Positions 8,167-17,298 of a stretch of DNA of 64,000 nucleotides are shown one piece after another (position 1 is the first letter of the stretch; each line of letters starts with the position of its first letter). Source of the stretch: Candidatus Aminicenantes bacterium UBA6228 (GTDB lineage: Bacteria > Acidobacteriota > Aminicenantia > Aminicenantales > Saccharicenantaceae). The stretch covers positions 1 to 64,000 of the forward strand of contig DJWO01000009.1 of NCBI GenBank assembly GCA_002441005.1. Direction: 5' to 3'. The notes beneath the pieces are model-generated. The model ran no database searches, was not told where the DNA came from, and saw nothing but the letters and a program-made list of their open reading frames with translations. Position numbers and translations under genes: made by a program.

Positions 8167-9030
8167 TCAGCCCTTGTTCCTCAAGGCACCGGTGGCTAAG
8201 AAAGGCGGGTTGACTAACGATTCTTTGTTGTAGTGGAGGGGATGGCGGGTGAAAAATTCCACCACCTGACCGCCGGCTTCTTCCAGAATGGCCTGACCGG
8301 CAGCTGTGTCCCACTCCATGGTGCGTCCGAGGCGCGGATAAAGATGTCCGAGACCTTCAGCCAGCATCATAAATTTGAGTGAAGAACCGCGGCTTTCGAG
8401 CCTGGGCTGATTCAGGCTTTCTATGAACTTTCTGGTCTCGCTGTCAAAATGAGAACGCGAGGCCAGGACGGTCAGGCACGCGTCGCCCATGGAGAATTGA
8501 GCTGCTCTGAGTTGTAATTTATTATCTTGTTTGACTTGCTTTATTTGCCTTTCGCTTTGACCGCCTTCTCGCCTCTCTCCAATTTCAATTTTATAGGCAC
8601 CTTCACCCTTGACCGCAAAGTAAAACAAACTTTTGACCGGCACAGAAATAAACCCGGCTACCGGCTTCCCCTGCTGGATCAGAGCCAGGTTAACTGTGAA
8701 CTCTCCATTTTGCTTGAGGAAATCCTTCGTCCCGTCGAGAGGATCAAGCAGCCAGCAGTATTCATATTTCCGCCTGATGTCGTAAGAAACCTCGCGGTTT
8801 TCCTCCGAAATAATCGGAATATCCGGAAACAGCTTTTTCAGTCCTTCATTAATGATGTCATTGGCCAGGCGATCAGCTTCCGTTATTGGCGTGCGGTCTT
8901 CTTTAAGGCTGACTTTCCAGTCAGCGCGCTGCCGAAAATAAATCTTGAGAATCTCCTCACCGGCCTGACGAATTATCTCCAGAAGGTTCGGGACATTTCT
9001 GGAGATAAAAGAGGTAAATGAACTTTTCAT
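8167..9030 (-). CDS. cysQ: 3'(2'),5'-bisphosphate nucleotidase CysQ
   Basis: A 287-residue inositol-monophosphatase-fold enzyme that dephosphorylates 3'-phosphoadenosine 5'-phosphate, a by-product of sulfate assimilation and CoA use. Visible family motifs are ISEEN in the first metal site, DPLDGTKDF (the diagnostic metal-binding signature of the CysQ type), and EWDTAAGQAILEEAGG near the C-terminus, which holds the third metal aspartate. A hydrophilic stretch between about residues 150 and 175 is longer than in most members. The start gives a full-length protein. No obvious operon partner; REP-like elements lie on both sides. Confidence 0.88.
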   Translation of the reverse strand: MKSSFTSFISRNVPNLLEIIRQAGEEILKIYFRQRADWKVSLKEDRTPITEADRLANDIINEGLKKLFPDIPIISEENREVSYDIRRKYEYCWLLDPLDGTKDFLKQNGEFTVNLALIQQGKPVAGFISVPVKSLFYFAVKGEGAYKIEIGERREGGQSERQIKQVKQDNKLQLRAAQFSMGDACLTVLASRSHFDSETRKFIESLNQPRLESRGSSLKFMMLAEGLGHLYPRLGRTMEWDTAAGQAILEEAGGQVVEFFTRHPLHYNKESLVNPPFLATGALRNKG

Positions 9031-9070
9031 ATTAGATATTTATCATATTTCTACGGCAAAAAAAACTTGC

Positions 9071-9133
9071 AAATGGGGTCGGGCCTCGGGATGTTATTGA
9101 TAATAAATAAATTCGGCTGGCCCGACCCCATTT
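9071..9133. repeat. REP-like palindromic element, intact copy
   Basis: Two perfect 15-base inverted arms (9071-9085 and 9119-9133, AAATGGGGTCGGGCC and its complement) enclose a 33-base AT-rich loop. It sits between cysQ and the next minus-strand gene. The GGGGTCGGG core resembles REP sequences spread by RAYT transposases; no transposase gene is in the window. The hairpin could also serve as a transcript end. Confidence 0.7.
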
Positions 9134-9137
9134 AACA

Positions 9138-9461
9138 CTACCTGCGGAACCAGCCGGCTTTTTCCATAGCAGCCATGGTGATTTTTGAACCCGGACCATC
9201 GCCACGGCTGACGCAAACGGCAGCTTTGCCTTCTACCGCTTTTTGAATTTCAGCCACCTCCAGATTGGAAAAGCCGGGGCAAAGAACTATAGATTGTACT
9301 CCATCTTCTTCGGCCAGCTTTTTAGCCACCTCCAGAGCTTCAGCCTGGCTGCGGACTAATCTGGCGAAAAGTTTAGCCAGGCCGGTCTCGATTTCACCTC
9401 TATCTTTAGAACTATCAGCATCCGGTGCCTGGGCGATAAAGGCTGTTCTGAATTTATCCAT
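9138..9461 (-). CDS. Small conserved-type protein, possibly DUF6506
   Basis: A 107-residue cytoplasmic alpha/beta protein with no signal peptide. It has an acidic N-terminal part, then VQSIVLCPGFSNLEVAEI and a glycine-containing GDGPGSK turn. The overall shape recalls the small DUF6506 family, but I am not certain. The start has a TAGGAGGAAC-like ribosome binding site upstream (seen as the reverse complement of 9466-9475). It is a single gene between a REP-like element and a divergent oxidoreductase gene. Confidence 0.6.
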   Translation of the reverse strand: MDKFRTAFIAQAPDADSSKDRGEIETGLAKLFARLVRSQAEALEVAKKLAEEDGVQSIVLCPGFSNLEVAEIQKAVEGKAAVCVSRGDGPGSKITMAAMEKAGWFRR

Positions 9462-9575
9462 TTTGTTCCTCCTCTGATGTGTTCTTTTCTTTTATTTATA
9501 GCACTTTACCCGCCAAAAAAACACCTTGACTGGTCCCCTGTTTATATAATAGGTATATAGTGACAGGAGGATGAG

Positions 9576-10988
9576 ATGACCGATCAAAACAACCCAAAAA
9601 ATAACAGTTCTAAAATATTATCAACGCCCCTCTCCCGCCGGGAATTCCTGGGGAAAACGGCGGTTTCAGCGGCCGGCTTGATGATTGTGCCCCGCCATGT
9701 GATTGGGGCCCAGAAAGATAAGAAGAAAAAAGCTCCAAGCGATACGCTCAATATGGGCTGCGTTGGCGTCGGTGGCAAGGGATTTTCTGATGTTCAAGCG
9801 GTCAGTACTGAAAATATTGTGGCCCTGTGCGACGTTGATGCCACCATGATGGACGCTTTTCTAAGCTCCGCCGATCATCCGCCAGAATACAAGGCCAAAT
9901 ATGAAAAGGCCCATATCTATCGCGATTTCCGCGAAATGCTCGATAGAGAAAAATCAATTGATGCCATTACGGTCAGCACCCCTGACCACACCCACGCCGT
10001 CATCGCCCTGACAGCCATGAAAATGGGAAAACATGTCTTTGTCCAGAAGCCGTTGACCCACACAGTGAAGGAAGCCCGTCTTCTCCAGCAGGAAGCGGCC
10101 AAAAGGAATCTGGTCACTCAGATGGGCAATCAGGGTCATTCCAAGGAAGGAGCTCGCTTAATCTGCGAGTGGATCTGGGATGGAGCCATCGGTCAGGTGC
10201 ATGAAGTTCATGTCTGGACCAACCGGCCTATCTGGCCTCAGGCCATTGATGCTCCGAAAGAAATCCCGTCCTGCCCGCCAACTCTTTCCTGGGATCTGTG
10301 GCTCGGACCGGCCCAGTGGCGTCCCTATCACCCGGCTTATTGCCCCTTTGCCTGGCGCGGCTGGTGGGATTTTGGGACCGGTGCCCTCGGCGATATGGGT
10401 GCTCATCTCATTGACCAGCCTTTCTGGGCTTTAAAGCTCGGCGCTCCAATCAGAGTTCAAGCCAGCTCAACCAAATATACTGAGGATGCCTATCCCCTGG
10501 CTGAAATCGTCACCTATGAATTTCCCGAGCGCCAGGGAATGTCCCCGGTTAAGCTAATCTGGTATGACGGCGGCCTGATGCCACCGCGCCCGGCCGAATT
10601 GCCCGATGGGCGCCGGATTGGAGACGATGGCGGAGGCTGCCTGTTTGTCGGTGACAAAGGGAAGCTTGTCTGCAGCACCTATGGCGAGAACCCCCGCCTT
10701 CTGCCCGAAGAGCTGATGCAGAGTTATAAACGCCCGGAAAAGACAATTCCGCGCTCGCCAGGCATTGCCGAAGAGTGGATCGCTGCCATAAAAGAAGGGA
10801 AAAAATCAACAACCGATTTTTCTTACTCCGGTCCACTGACCGAGATGATGCTTCTGGGGAATATCGCCCTGCGCTTCCAGCAGGATAATGTTATCCTTAA
10901 TTGGGACAGCGAAAACTTCCGCTTCACCAATGTGCCTGAAGCTAACAAGTACCTCGAAATGCCATATCGTCCTGGTTGGGAACTCTGA
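9576..10988 (+). CDS. Tat-exported Gfo/Idh/MocA family oxidoreductase
   Basis: A 470-residue sugar oxidoreductase. The ATG at 9576 has AGGAGG at 9565-9570. The twin-arginine motif SRREFLG is at 20-26, followed by a short hydrophobic segment ending near HVIGAQ. The Rossmann turn GVGGKG is at about 64-69. The catalytic EKP motif appears as VQKPLTH, keeping the lysine but with Gln in place of Glu; this variant is common in exported planctomycete-like members. The C-terminal half includes LGDMGAHLIDQPFWAL. It begins a plus-strand set with a DUF1080 protein and a ThuA-like protein, consistent with periplasmic oxidation of a glycoside followed by cleavage. Confidence 0.87.
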   Translation: MTDQNNPKNNSSKILSTPLSRREFLGKTAVSAAGLMIVPRHVIGAQKDKKKKAPSDTLNMGCVGVGGKGFSDVQAVSTENIVALCDVDATMMDAFLSSADHPPEYKAKYEKAHIYRDFREMLDREKSIDAITVSTPDHTHAVIALTAMKMGKHVFVQKPLTHTVKEARLLQQEAAKRNLVTQMGNQGHSKEGARLICEWIWDGAIGQVHEVHVWTNRPIWPQAIDAPKEIPSCPPTLSWDLWLGPAQWRPYHPAYCPFAWRGWWDFGTGALGDMGAHLIDQPFWALKLGAPIRVQASSTKYTEDAYPLAEIVTYEFPERQGMSPVKLIWYDGGLMPPRPAELPDGRRIGDDGGGCLFVGDKGKLVCSTYGENPRLLPEELMQSYKRPEKTIPRSPGIAEEWIAAIKEGKKSTTDFSYSGPLTEMMLLGNIALRFQQDNVILNWDSENFRFTNVPEANKYLEMPYRPGWEL

Positions 10989-11175
10989 GCGGTGTTGGTG
11001 GAAAGACCTGAGCAATTAAAAAATAACAGGAAAGCAAACTGAGGCTGAATTAAAATTTAAATATCCAATAGGAAGAAGCTCTTTAGAAAGAAAGGACTGT
11101 TGGCGCCTATAAAAAACGAAGAAGTCGAAAAGAGAATTTAAGAATGACAGAGGCCTCGAAGGCCAGGAGGCAAAA

Positions 11176-11979
11176 ATGGCTCGCCAGACAACAAACAAAC
11201 ATAAAAAATCAATCAAAGTGATGGGCTCGATTCTGAGTCTGCTCATTCTATTCGGGCTGGTTCTGATGGCCATTCAGAAAGAAAACCCAAAAGAAGCTTT
11301 AGGCCCGTGGGCTATCCACGACCCGAACCGTCCGCTCCCGCCGGTGGTTAATCCTGGTCCGCCCCTGCCGCCAGTTCCGCCTTCATCGGATGCCATCATT
11401 ATTTTTGATGGAACAAATCTTCTCAACTGGGTTGACGAAAAGGGTCAGCCGGCCCGCTGGAAGGTCGAAAGTGGCTACCTGGAAGTTGCTCCCGGGACAG
11501 GCAGCATTCAGACCAAGGTAGGCTTTGGCAGCTGCCAGCTCCATATCGAATGGGCTGCTCCTTACCCGCCCAAAGGGTCTGGGCAGGATCGTGGCAACAG
11601 CGGAGTCTTTTTGATGGGCCTGTATGAAGTTCAGGTGCTTGACTCCTATGAGAACAAAACTTACGCCGATGGCATGGCCGGAGCAATTTATGGCCAGTAC
11701 CCGCCGCTGGTCAATGCCTGCCGCCAGCCTGGCCAATGGCAGTCGTACGACATTATCTTTGAGGCCCCAAAGTTTGATGCGGACGGAATGCTGCTAAAGC
11801 CGGCCAGGATGACCATCCTTCACAATGGAATTCTCGTTCAGGAGAACGCTGAGTTAACCGGGCCAACCGCTCACAAAGCCCGGCCGCCATACAAATCCCA
11901 TGCCGATAAGCTCCCATTGGTACTGCAGGACCACAGCCACCCAGTCCGATTCAGAAATATCTGGCTCCGCGAGTTATAA
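11176..11979 (+). CDS. Exported DUF1080 (3-keto-disaccharide hydrolase-like) protein
   Basis: A 267-residue protein with a basic N-terminus and a hydrophobic segment at about 16-33, so it is exported or membrane-anchored. A Pro-rich linker follows (about 52-72). The domain from about 75 to 267 shows the DUF1080 hallmarks: IIIFDGTNLLNW, a RGNSGVFLMGLYEVQVLDSY strand pair, an AGAIYGQYPPLVNAC loop and a final VRFRNIWLREL strand. The family cleaves 3-keto-glycosides made by Gfo/Idh-type dehydrogenases, and the upstream gene is just such an enzyme. AGGAGG lies six bases before the ATG. Confidence 0.85.
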   Translation: MARQTTNKHKKSIKVMGSILSLLILFGLVLMAIQKENPKEALGPWAIHDPNRPLPPVVNPGPPLPPVPPSSDAIIIFDGTNLLNWVDEKGQPARWKVESGYLEVAPGTGSIQTKVGFGSCQLHIEWAAPYPPKGSGQDRGNSGVFLMGLYEVQVLDSYENKTYADGMAGAIYGQYPPLVNACRQPGQWQSYDIIFEAPKFDADGMLLKPARMTILHNGILVQENAELTGPTAHKARPPYKSHADKLPLVLQDHSHPVRFRNIWLREL

Positions 11980-12018
11980 TGGGGTCGGGCCAGCCGATTT
12001 CATGTATTATCAGTCACT
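11976..12018 (-). repeat. REP-like palindromic element, partial copy
   Basis: Starting at the stop codon of the DUF1080 gene, 19 bases (ATGGGGTCGGGCCAGCCGA) match exactly the reverse complement of the right half of the 9071-9133 element, and similarity continues to TATTATCA. The other arm is lost. Confidence 0.65.
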
Positions 12019-12344
12019 TAACAGTTGACGGTTTTATTCGATGTTCCACTGAAAAATGACTTTTCGCCAGGAAAGCTGTCTTTCGATAAAAAACCAGACC
12101 GAGGCTACTATTTTATGCCAGCCAGCAGAAAAAATATCCAAATAACCATTTCAGAAAAAATAGAATATGGCTACAATGGAGGTGCTGCACAATGAAATAT
12201 GAATTCTGGACTTTAATTCAGGGTTTAGCTGGTACATAATTTAGAGAAGCATAGGGTGGTGGCGAGCAAGGTAACAAGGACAGCCGGGAAGAGCTGGCGA
12301 GGATTTGTTAACTGGCTCAAAGAAAAGTGAGAGAAAGGAGACCT
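11980..12344. other. Intergenic region before the ThuA-like gene
   Basis: Apart from the partial REP-like copy at its left end I find no gene. Two very short open frames near 12192 and 12255 lack support. The ribosome binding site AAAGGAG of the next gene is at 12334-12340. Confidence 0.5.
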
Positions 12345-13121
12345 ATGAGGGTAAAAGTTAAGGCTGCACATGGCGTGATTAGAATAGGGCTTTTGTGCCT
12401 GGTGCTTTTTGGTGCTTTAGTTTATTCCTTCGCGGCTCACTCCTCGACTGGACCCGGCACTCCAAAAAAGGCCTTGATTGTCTGGGGCGGCTGGGAGGGC
12501 CACGAACCCAAACAATGTGTGGACATTTTTGCCCCGTGGCTTAAAGAAAAGGGATTTGAGGTTGAAATTTCCAGCAGCCTGGATTCCTACCTCGACCTGG
12601 AAAAGCTCAAGAAGCTAGATGTCATTATTCAGGTCTATACCCAGGGTACTATTACGGCCGAGCAGGAACGCAATTTGCTCGAGGTAGTTAAGGGCGGCGT
12701 CGGGCTGGCCGGCTGGCATGGAGGCCTGGCCGATTCTTTCAGGTCGAACACCGAATATCAATTTATGGTTGGTGGACAGTGGGTAGCACATCCTGGCGGC
12801 ATCATTGATTATGAAGTGAACATCGTACCTGAGAAAGAAAACGACGCCATCGTTCGCAGGCTAAAAAACTTTAAGATGCATTCGGAGCAATATTACATGC
12901 ATGTGGACCCGGGAGTTGAGGTGCTGGCCACTACCACCTTTAGCGGCCAATATGCCCCGTGGATAAAAGGCGTGGTTATGCCTGTCATCTGGAAAAAATA
13001 CTACGGTCAGGGCCGGGTATTTTATTGCTCACTCGGTCATGTGGCAGCTGACTTTAACGTCCCCGAAGCCCGGGAGATAGTCAAGCGAGGTATTCTCTGG
13101 GCCGCCCATATGATAAATTAA
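12345..13121 (+). CDS. Exported ThuA-like (trehalose-utilisation type) protein
   Basis: A 258-residue protein. An in-frame GTG at 12327 exists, but the ribosome binding site at 12334-12340 lies after it and points to the ATG at 12345. Residues about 8-30 are a signal peptide. The body has a class I glutamine-amidotransferase-like fold typical of ThuA: a GWEGHEPKQC start, GLAGWHGGLADSF, GGQWVAHPGG, then HSEQYYMHVDPG and a GRVFYCSLGH end. The usual amidotransferase cysteine triad is not seen, as in other ThuA proteins, whose reaction is not firmly set. ThuA proteins are frequent neighbours of Gfo/Idh and DUF1080 genes in keto-sugar pathways, as here. Confidence 0.85.
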   Translation: MRVKVKAAHGVIRIGLLCLVLFGALVYSFAAHSSTGPGTPKKALIVWGGWEGHEPKQCVDIFAPWLKEKGFEVEISSSLDSYLDLEKLKKLDVIIQVYTQGTITAEQERNLLEVVKGGVGLAGWHGGLADSFRSNTEYQFMVGGQWVAHPGGIIDYEVNIVPEKENDAIVRRLKNFKMHSEQYYMHVDPGVEVLATTTFSGQYAPWIKGVVMPVIWKKYYGQGRVFYCSLGHVAADFNVPEAREIVKRGILWAAHMIN

Positions 13122-13346
13122 AAAAAGTGAAAAACTCTGAAATAACTCCGCCGGGCTGCTTTCTTTTTTAGAACAATTATCAATAACGCTTTGTTCGCTG
13201 ACCTCATCTTGCCCTTAATTTTCGTCTAATTATTAACCTGATTATAAAACAAAAAAAATTAGCTTGGTAATTATTTTTTTCTTCCCGGCTGGAAAATGCT
13301 ATCCAGGTATAAGGATGTATCTGAAATCGAGGTTGAACTTTATTTG

Positions 13347-14759
13347 TCAGTCAGACAGGCCTTCTACTGATTCCTTCTGGCTGGACTTGATGGCCTGCGG
13401 CTCAGGCTGGTGTATTTCGGGAGCTTTAACCAACCTGTCGATCACTTCTCTTGTGCCCTTAATATTCAGCTGGTCAAAAAGGAAAGAAAATTGTTTTTCG
13501 AGGCTCTCACCGCTAGCCTTCAAACTCTCCTCTGGGAGGCTCCAGAAATGCTTCTTAAAGGGCCCAACTGCTTTTTTTCTCGTTTTATAAAGGAATTGAG
13601 CTTCGGTGTCGGACGGCTTTCGTTCTGAGGCAGCATTAACCTTGAGCCATTCATACATTTCCTGCCGCAGGCTTTCCGGCACAGCTTCATGTTCGATAAT
13701 CAGACTCTGAAAAGCTGTGGCTAAGTGGACCTCACAGGTTTTAACTTCAACGAATTTATGAAAAGCTGAATCGGGCAAAGTGCTGGCTCCATGCTGGACG
13801 ACCCCACCCAGACCGTATTTTTTTCTGGCTTCTTCACCCAGCCTTCTGATGACCTCAAAATCAATCGCCACCTTGGCCAGCGTCCCATCAGGCAAGACCA
13901 CTCCGCCGTGATGGGTCCCGGTCTGAATGCTCAATTTGCTCACCCCAGCCACCTGGCCTTTAAGCCGGTTAAAACCAGTCATGAAAGCTTCGAGGTCTTC
14001 TTCTGTGCTGTTTCTTTCCCCAACTTCCCCAATTTCGCCGCCGACCGAGACATTGACTCCCGCCGGCTGTTTCTCACGGATAAAGCGGGTAAATTCAGCC
14101 GTTAGTTCATAATTAAGTTTCTGCTGCTCATCGAGATTGCTTCTGGAAATATCCACCAGGGTAGAAGTATCTATATCGATATTATAAAAGCCAGCCGCCA
14201 CCGCTTCCTCAATCAGCTCCTTGATGGCTTTTATTTCTCCCTCGGGGTCTGCCTTGAACTTTTTAGCTGAAGCCTGGAAATGGTCTCCCTGAATAAAAAC
14301 TGGCCCTCTAAATCCTTCCTTGATAGCCGCCGCCAGCACCGAGCTGACATATTCTGATGGTCTCTGGTCGGTGTAGCCGATTTCGCTGCGGGCAATTTCA
14401 AAAATAAAAGCACCAGCCTCAATTTTTTTAGCCGCCCTGAAAACTGCCCGGGCTGAATCGTAAGCCAGCATCCGGAGGTTAATAGCCGGCACGGTAAAAT
14501 CGAGCGGCGCTTCACCTCGCCCTCTGGCTAAATAAAAGTCATGAATAGAAGCCGGCCTGATACCCAGCGCCTGGGCCGCCTCAAAAATCAGCCAGCGACC
14601 GGCCGCTCTCGTCTCTTCATCACCAAAAACTGCCTCAAAAATGACCCTGGAAATATTATCCTTTAAAGCTTTCTCATCAACAACCTTGACTTTTTCCCCT
14701 TCGATCTCGACTGCACCTTTTAACCAGCCTGAAACTTCATTTAATTTTGACTCTTTCAT
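13347..14759 (-). CDS. Class II (zinc) aldolase of the fructose-bisphosphate aldolase family
   Basis: A 470-residue cytoplasmic protein, about 100 or more residues longer than a standard class II aldolase. The metal and substrate motifs are present in order: FIQGDHFQ (catalytic-metal histidine), NIDIDTSTL, GGEIGEVGER, TGTHHGG (metal histidine) and VQHGAST. The family condenses or cleaves sugar phosphates such as fructose 1,6-bisphosphate; whether this one uses fructose, tagatose or another ketose is not visible. The N-terminal 90 residues and the Lys/Glu-rich C-terminal tail are extra. An AAAGGAGTGTCAC ribosome binding site precedes the ATG, and an AT-rich promoter-like stretch lies at 14790-14850. 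The gene is monocistronic. Confidence 0.8.
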   Translation of the reverse strand: MKESKLNEVSGWLKGAVEIEGEKVKVVDEKALKDNISRVIFEAVFGDEETRAAGRWLIFEAAQALGIRPASIHDFYLARGRGEAPLDFTVPAINLRMLAYDSARAVFRAAKKIEAGAFIFEIARSEIGYTDQRPSEYVSSVLAAAIKEGFRGPVFIQGDHFQASAKKFKADPEGEIKAIKELIEEAVAAGFYNIDIDTSTLVDISRSNLDEQQKLNYELTAEFTRFIREKQPAGVNVSVGGEIGEVGERNSTEEDLEAFMTGFNRLKGQVAGVSKLSIQTGTHHGGVVLPDGTLAKVAIDFEVIRRLGEEARKKYGLGGVVQHGASTLPDSAFHKFVEVKTCEVHLATAFQSLIIEHEAVPESLRQEMYEWLKVNAASERKPSDTEAQFLYKTRKKAVGPFKKHFWSLPEESLKASGESLEKQFSFLFDQLNIKGTREVIDRLVKAPEIHQPEPQAIKSSQKESVEGLSD

Positions 14760-14888
14760 GTGACACTCCTTTCCTGCTTACTTATCTTATTTTATAGTCT
14801 AAACTTAGCTTATTTAAGAATCTTATTTAAAGTATATCATAATTATCGGCAGGCTTAAGATGGGATACCGTGGTTTAGACCAGATAAA

Positions 14889-16532
14889 TCAGGGTCGCTG
14901 GCGGCGAGGAAGCCCCTCCACTTTTTTGAGCAGATAAGTCTGCCACAGTTCCTCATCAACAAGAAGAACAAGGACAATGTCAGGCCTCAGACTATAATAT
15001 TGAGCAACATAGCCAGCCAGTTCCTTTTCCTGCCGTTTGACTGCCTCGGCAGCCGACATGATGACCAGCCTGGCTGGCTTAAGTGTCTCGACCTGTTCAC
15101 TGGCTGTCCAGTAACCGACCTGTCCGTAGCGACGAAGATACCAGGGTAACGGCCAGGTTTCCTCCGGCGGGGCAATCACCCTGATCAAAACGTTTTTCCC
15201 CTCGCTATCCACCTGGCTTAAGTCGTTCAGTCTGTTTACCAGCCGCATAAAATCGGGTGAAGTCTGAGCATAGACGTAAGGATTGTCGGGGTAAGCATAA
15301 AAATAATAATTAACCAGGTAAATTTGCCAGCCTGTCCAGATGAGAAGTATTCCAGTCAGAAGAATTTTGCTCTGCCGGATCTTAATCAACCTCAGAAGGT
15401 AATCAAAGCCAATGGCCGCCACTATCAGGAAAAAAACCCAGAAAGTCAGCATATTCCAGGGTGTTTTATAAGGAATAGCCGAATAAACCAGAGCTGTTAT
15501 AACCGCCAGGGCAGCCAGATAAGCCCGGAAATTTTCAGAAGATTTTCTGCTTTTGCTCAGCTCCATGAAACTTACCACCATTCCGAAAAGAGCGAGGGCC
15601 AGAAAAGGAATCTCTGTAAAAACGGGCGAGCCAGGAGCACCGTGGTGGTAAAAGAGGAGACCAAAATAATACCAGAACGGATGCTGGTGCCAGCCTGCTT
15701 CCAATCCCTTCTGGCTATAGCCGGCTAAAGCCTTAAACGAATCAAGAAAGCCCTGGGGATATTTAAAAAATGAAGAATAAAAGACAAAAGAAACAGTCAG
15801 AAAAATAAAAGTGGCCAGGAGAAGCGGCTTCCAGGCTCTCTCAGTGCTGTTGCCCGGAGTCTTCTCTTCGCTCTCTGGTTTTACCTTTTTCCGGTTTTTC
15901 TCATCCTCCTGGTTCTGCTCTGCTCTATCTTTCCAACGGGTTAAAAGCCAGACTCCGACCAAAGCCAGAAGCGAAGCTGCCAGAACGATTATTGAAGTTT
16001 CTTTAGTGGCATAAAGCAAACCAGCCGTCAGGCCAAGCCAGGCACCCTCTCTGTAATCTGGCTTTTGCCAGAAACGCCACAGGCAGATGACAAAAGCCAG
16101 GGCGAAAGCCGCCAGCAGAGATTCCTGAATGTAAAAGCGGTTGAAATAGGTAACCGGTGCCGAGGCCGCTAAGAACAGCGCCGCCCATAATTTCTCTGAA
16201 TTCTTTAGATAATGTCCGGCCGCCAGGGCTGCCATAAGAATCATCACCAGGCCGAAGAAAACAGTGACCAGGCGCAGGGTAATTTCATTCAGTTCGGCAT
16301 AGGTTTTCTGGCCGCTCAGCCAGGCAAAAGGCAGGCTGAAATAATAAAGGGTCGGGCCGTGGTGCTCGGCCGGATCATAGCGATATTCACCTTGTTCGAG
16401 CAGCTCTCCAAACTTATAGGCCTGATTGGCTTCATCATGGTGCATCGGCCGGAGGTCAAGCCGGTAAAGCCGGACAAACAGCCCGATCACTAAAATAAGA
16501 AGAAGAAGAAAAGTAAATGTTTTTTTCTTCAT
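14889..16532 (-). CDS. Polytopic membrane glycosyltransferase, Agl23/TIGR03663-like
   Basis: A 547-residue protein with about ten to twelve hydrophobic helices. It opens with a signal-like helix followed by MHHDEANQAYKFGEL, and then HHGPTLYYFSLP. The acidic first loop (HDEA) with a downstream HHGPT is the hallmark of the Agl23/PMT-like GT-C superfamily, which moves sugars from polyprenyl phosphate to acceptors outside the membrane. A hydrophilic Lys/Glu-rich cytoplasmic loop lies at about 205-235. The C-terminal 90 residues are a soluble domain. It overlaps the upstream discoidin-like gene by four bases (ATGA), so the two are translationally coupled. Confidence 0.8.
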   Translation of the reverse strand: MKKKTFTFLLLLILVIGLFVRLYRLDLRPMHHDEANQAYKFGELLEQGEYRYDPAEHHGPTLYYFSLPFAWLSGQKTYAELNEITLRLVTVFFGLVMILMAALAAGHYLKNSEKLWAALFLAASAPVTYFNRFYIQESLLAAFALAFVICLWRFWQKPDYREGAWLGLTAGLLYATKETSIIVLAASLLALVGVWLLTRWKDRAEQNQEDEKNRKKVKPESEEKTPGNSTERAWKPLLLATFIFLTVSFVFYSSFFKYPQGFLDSFKALAGYSQKGLEAGWHQHPFWYYFGLLFYHHGAPGSPVFTEIPFLALALFGMVVSFMELSKSRKSSENFRAYLAALAVITALVYSAIPYKTPWNMLTFWVFFLIVAAIGFDYLLRLIKIRQSKILLTGILLIWTGWQIYLVNYYFYAYPDNPYVYAQTSPDFMRLVNRLNDLSQVDSEGKNVLIRVIAPPEETWPLPWYLRRYGQVGYWTASEQVETLKPARLVIMSAAEAVKRQEKELAGYVAQYYSLRPDIVLVLLVDEELWQTYLLKKVEGLPRRQRP

Positions 16533-17224
16533 TTAACCGGCAAACCGTAAACCTCGACTTCGACATAATGATTCATATCGTTAGAGGTATTGCCATTGCT
16601 CCAGAGGCGGACATAGCGGGCCTTGGTTCCCCGGCCATCAATGAGTTTGCCTTCATAAGTTTCGATATATTCTCGATCGCGCCCGGCTCCCAGGCCCAGA
16701 GTATTATCGTGGTCATTATTGAAGAGCGTCACGACACCGTTAATAAAATCTTTATCCTCCGATACCTGGACAACCACATCCCGATAAACGCGAGCCTGAC
16801 TGTGATAATGCCAGATAACAATTGCCTGGATTAAATAAGGCTCCTTGAGGTCGATCTGCACCCACTGCGGTCCTGGCCCCAGTTCGACAAAGTAACCGTC
16901 TTCACCTGATTTTTCTCCATCGGTGAGATAGCTCAGCTCGCCAATAACCGGCTGCCTATCGCTCGAAGTCACCGGCTTGTTGAGTGAAACCAGCTGCGTC
17001 CCGGCCGGTACATAAAACGGGCCGCGCGGCTTGCCGGTGATGGGTTCAAGATTTGGGGTCTTAATATTCCGCGGTGTGCCCACAAACATTGGTTTTGGCA
17101 ACTGGATTTTAAGCTCAACTTTGTCTTTATCCTGACTCTGGGCTGAAGCTAAGCCGCTCATCGTCAGCAGCAGGCTCCAGCCTAAAATAATCCCTAGTAA
17201 TTTAGTAGTATTTAGGCTTCGCAT
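16529..17224 (-). CDS. Secreted discoidin/F5-8C-like protein
   Basis: About 231 residues. The start at 17224 is chosen because AGGAG lies six bases upstream; an in-frame ATG at 17251 would put this site inside the gene. Residues 1-28 are a signal peptide ending in LASAQS. The region from about 80 on resembles a carbohydrate-binding discoidin domain: a YLTDGEKSGEDGYFVELGPGPQWVQIDLKEPYLI opening strand block (in shortened form: DGEK, WVQIDL), then a RVYRDVVVQVSEDKDF strand and an ARYVRLWSNG strand near the end. It likely binds a glycan or helps assemble an exported one, given the coupled glycosyltransferase. Confidence 0.72.
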   Translation of the reverse strand: MRSLNTTKLLGIILGWSLLLTMSGLASAQSQDKDKVELKIQLPKPMFVGTPRNIKTPNLEPITGKPRGPFYVPAGTQLVSLNKPVTSSDRQPVIGELSYLTDGEKSGEDGYFVELGPGPQWVQIDLKEPYLIQAIVIWHYHSQARVYRDVVVQVSEDKDFINGVVTLFNNDHDNTLGLGAGRDREYIETYEGKLIDGRGTKARYVRLWSNGNTSNDMNHYVEVEVYGLPVK

Positions 17225-17298
17225 CTTAATCTCCTGATCTCCTTTGATCATCTGGCTTCTGTGTCTTTAGTATTGTCTAATTGATTTTAGCCGCCTGT

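Noticed and set aside
9526..9550. TTGACT/TATAAT promoter for the gene at 9576
   Set aside because: The spacer is only 13 bases, too short for a standard sigma-70 promoter, although the TATAAT itself may be used.
12192..12326. Two short frames before the ThuA-like gene
   Set aside because: Too short, no start signals and no recognisable family.
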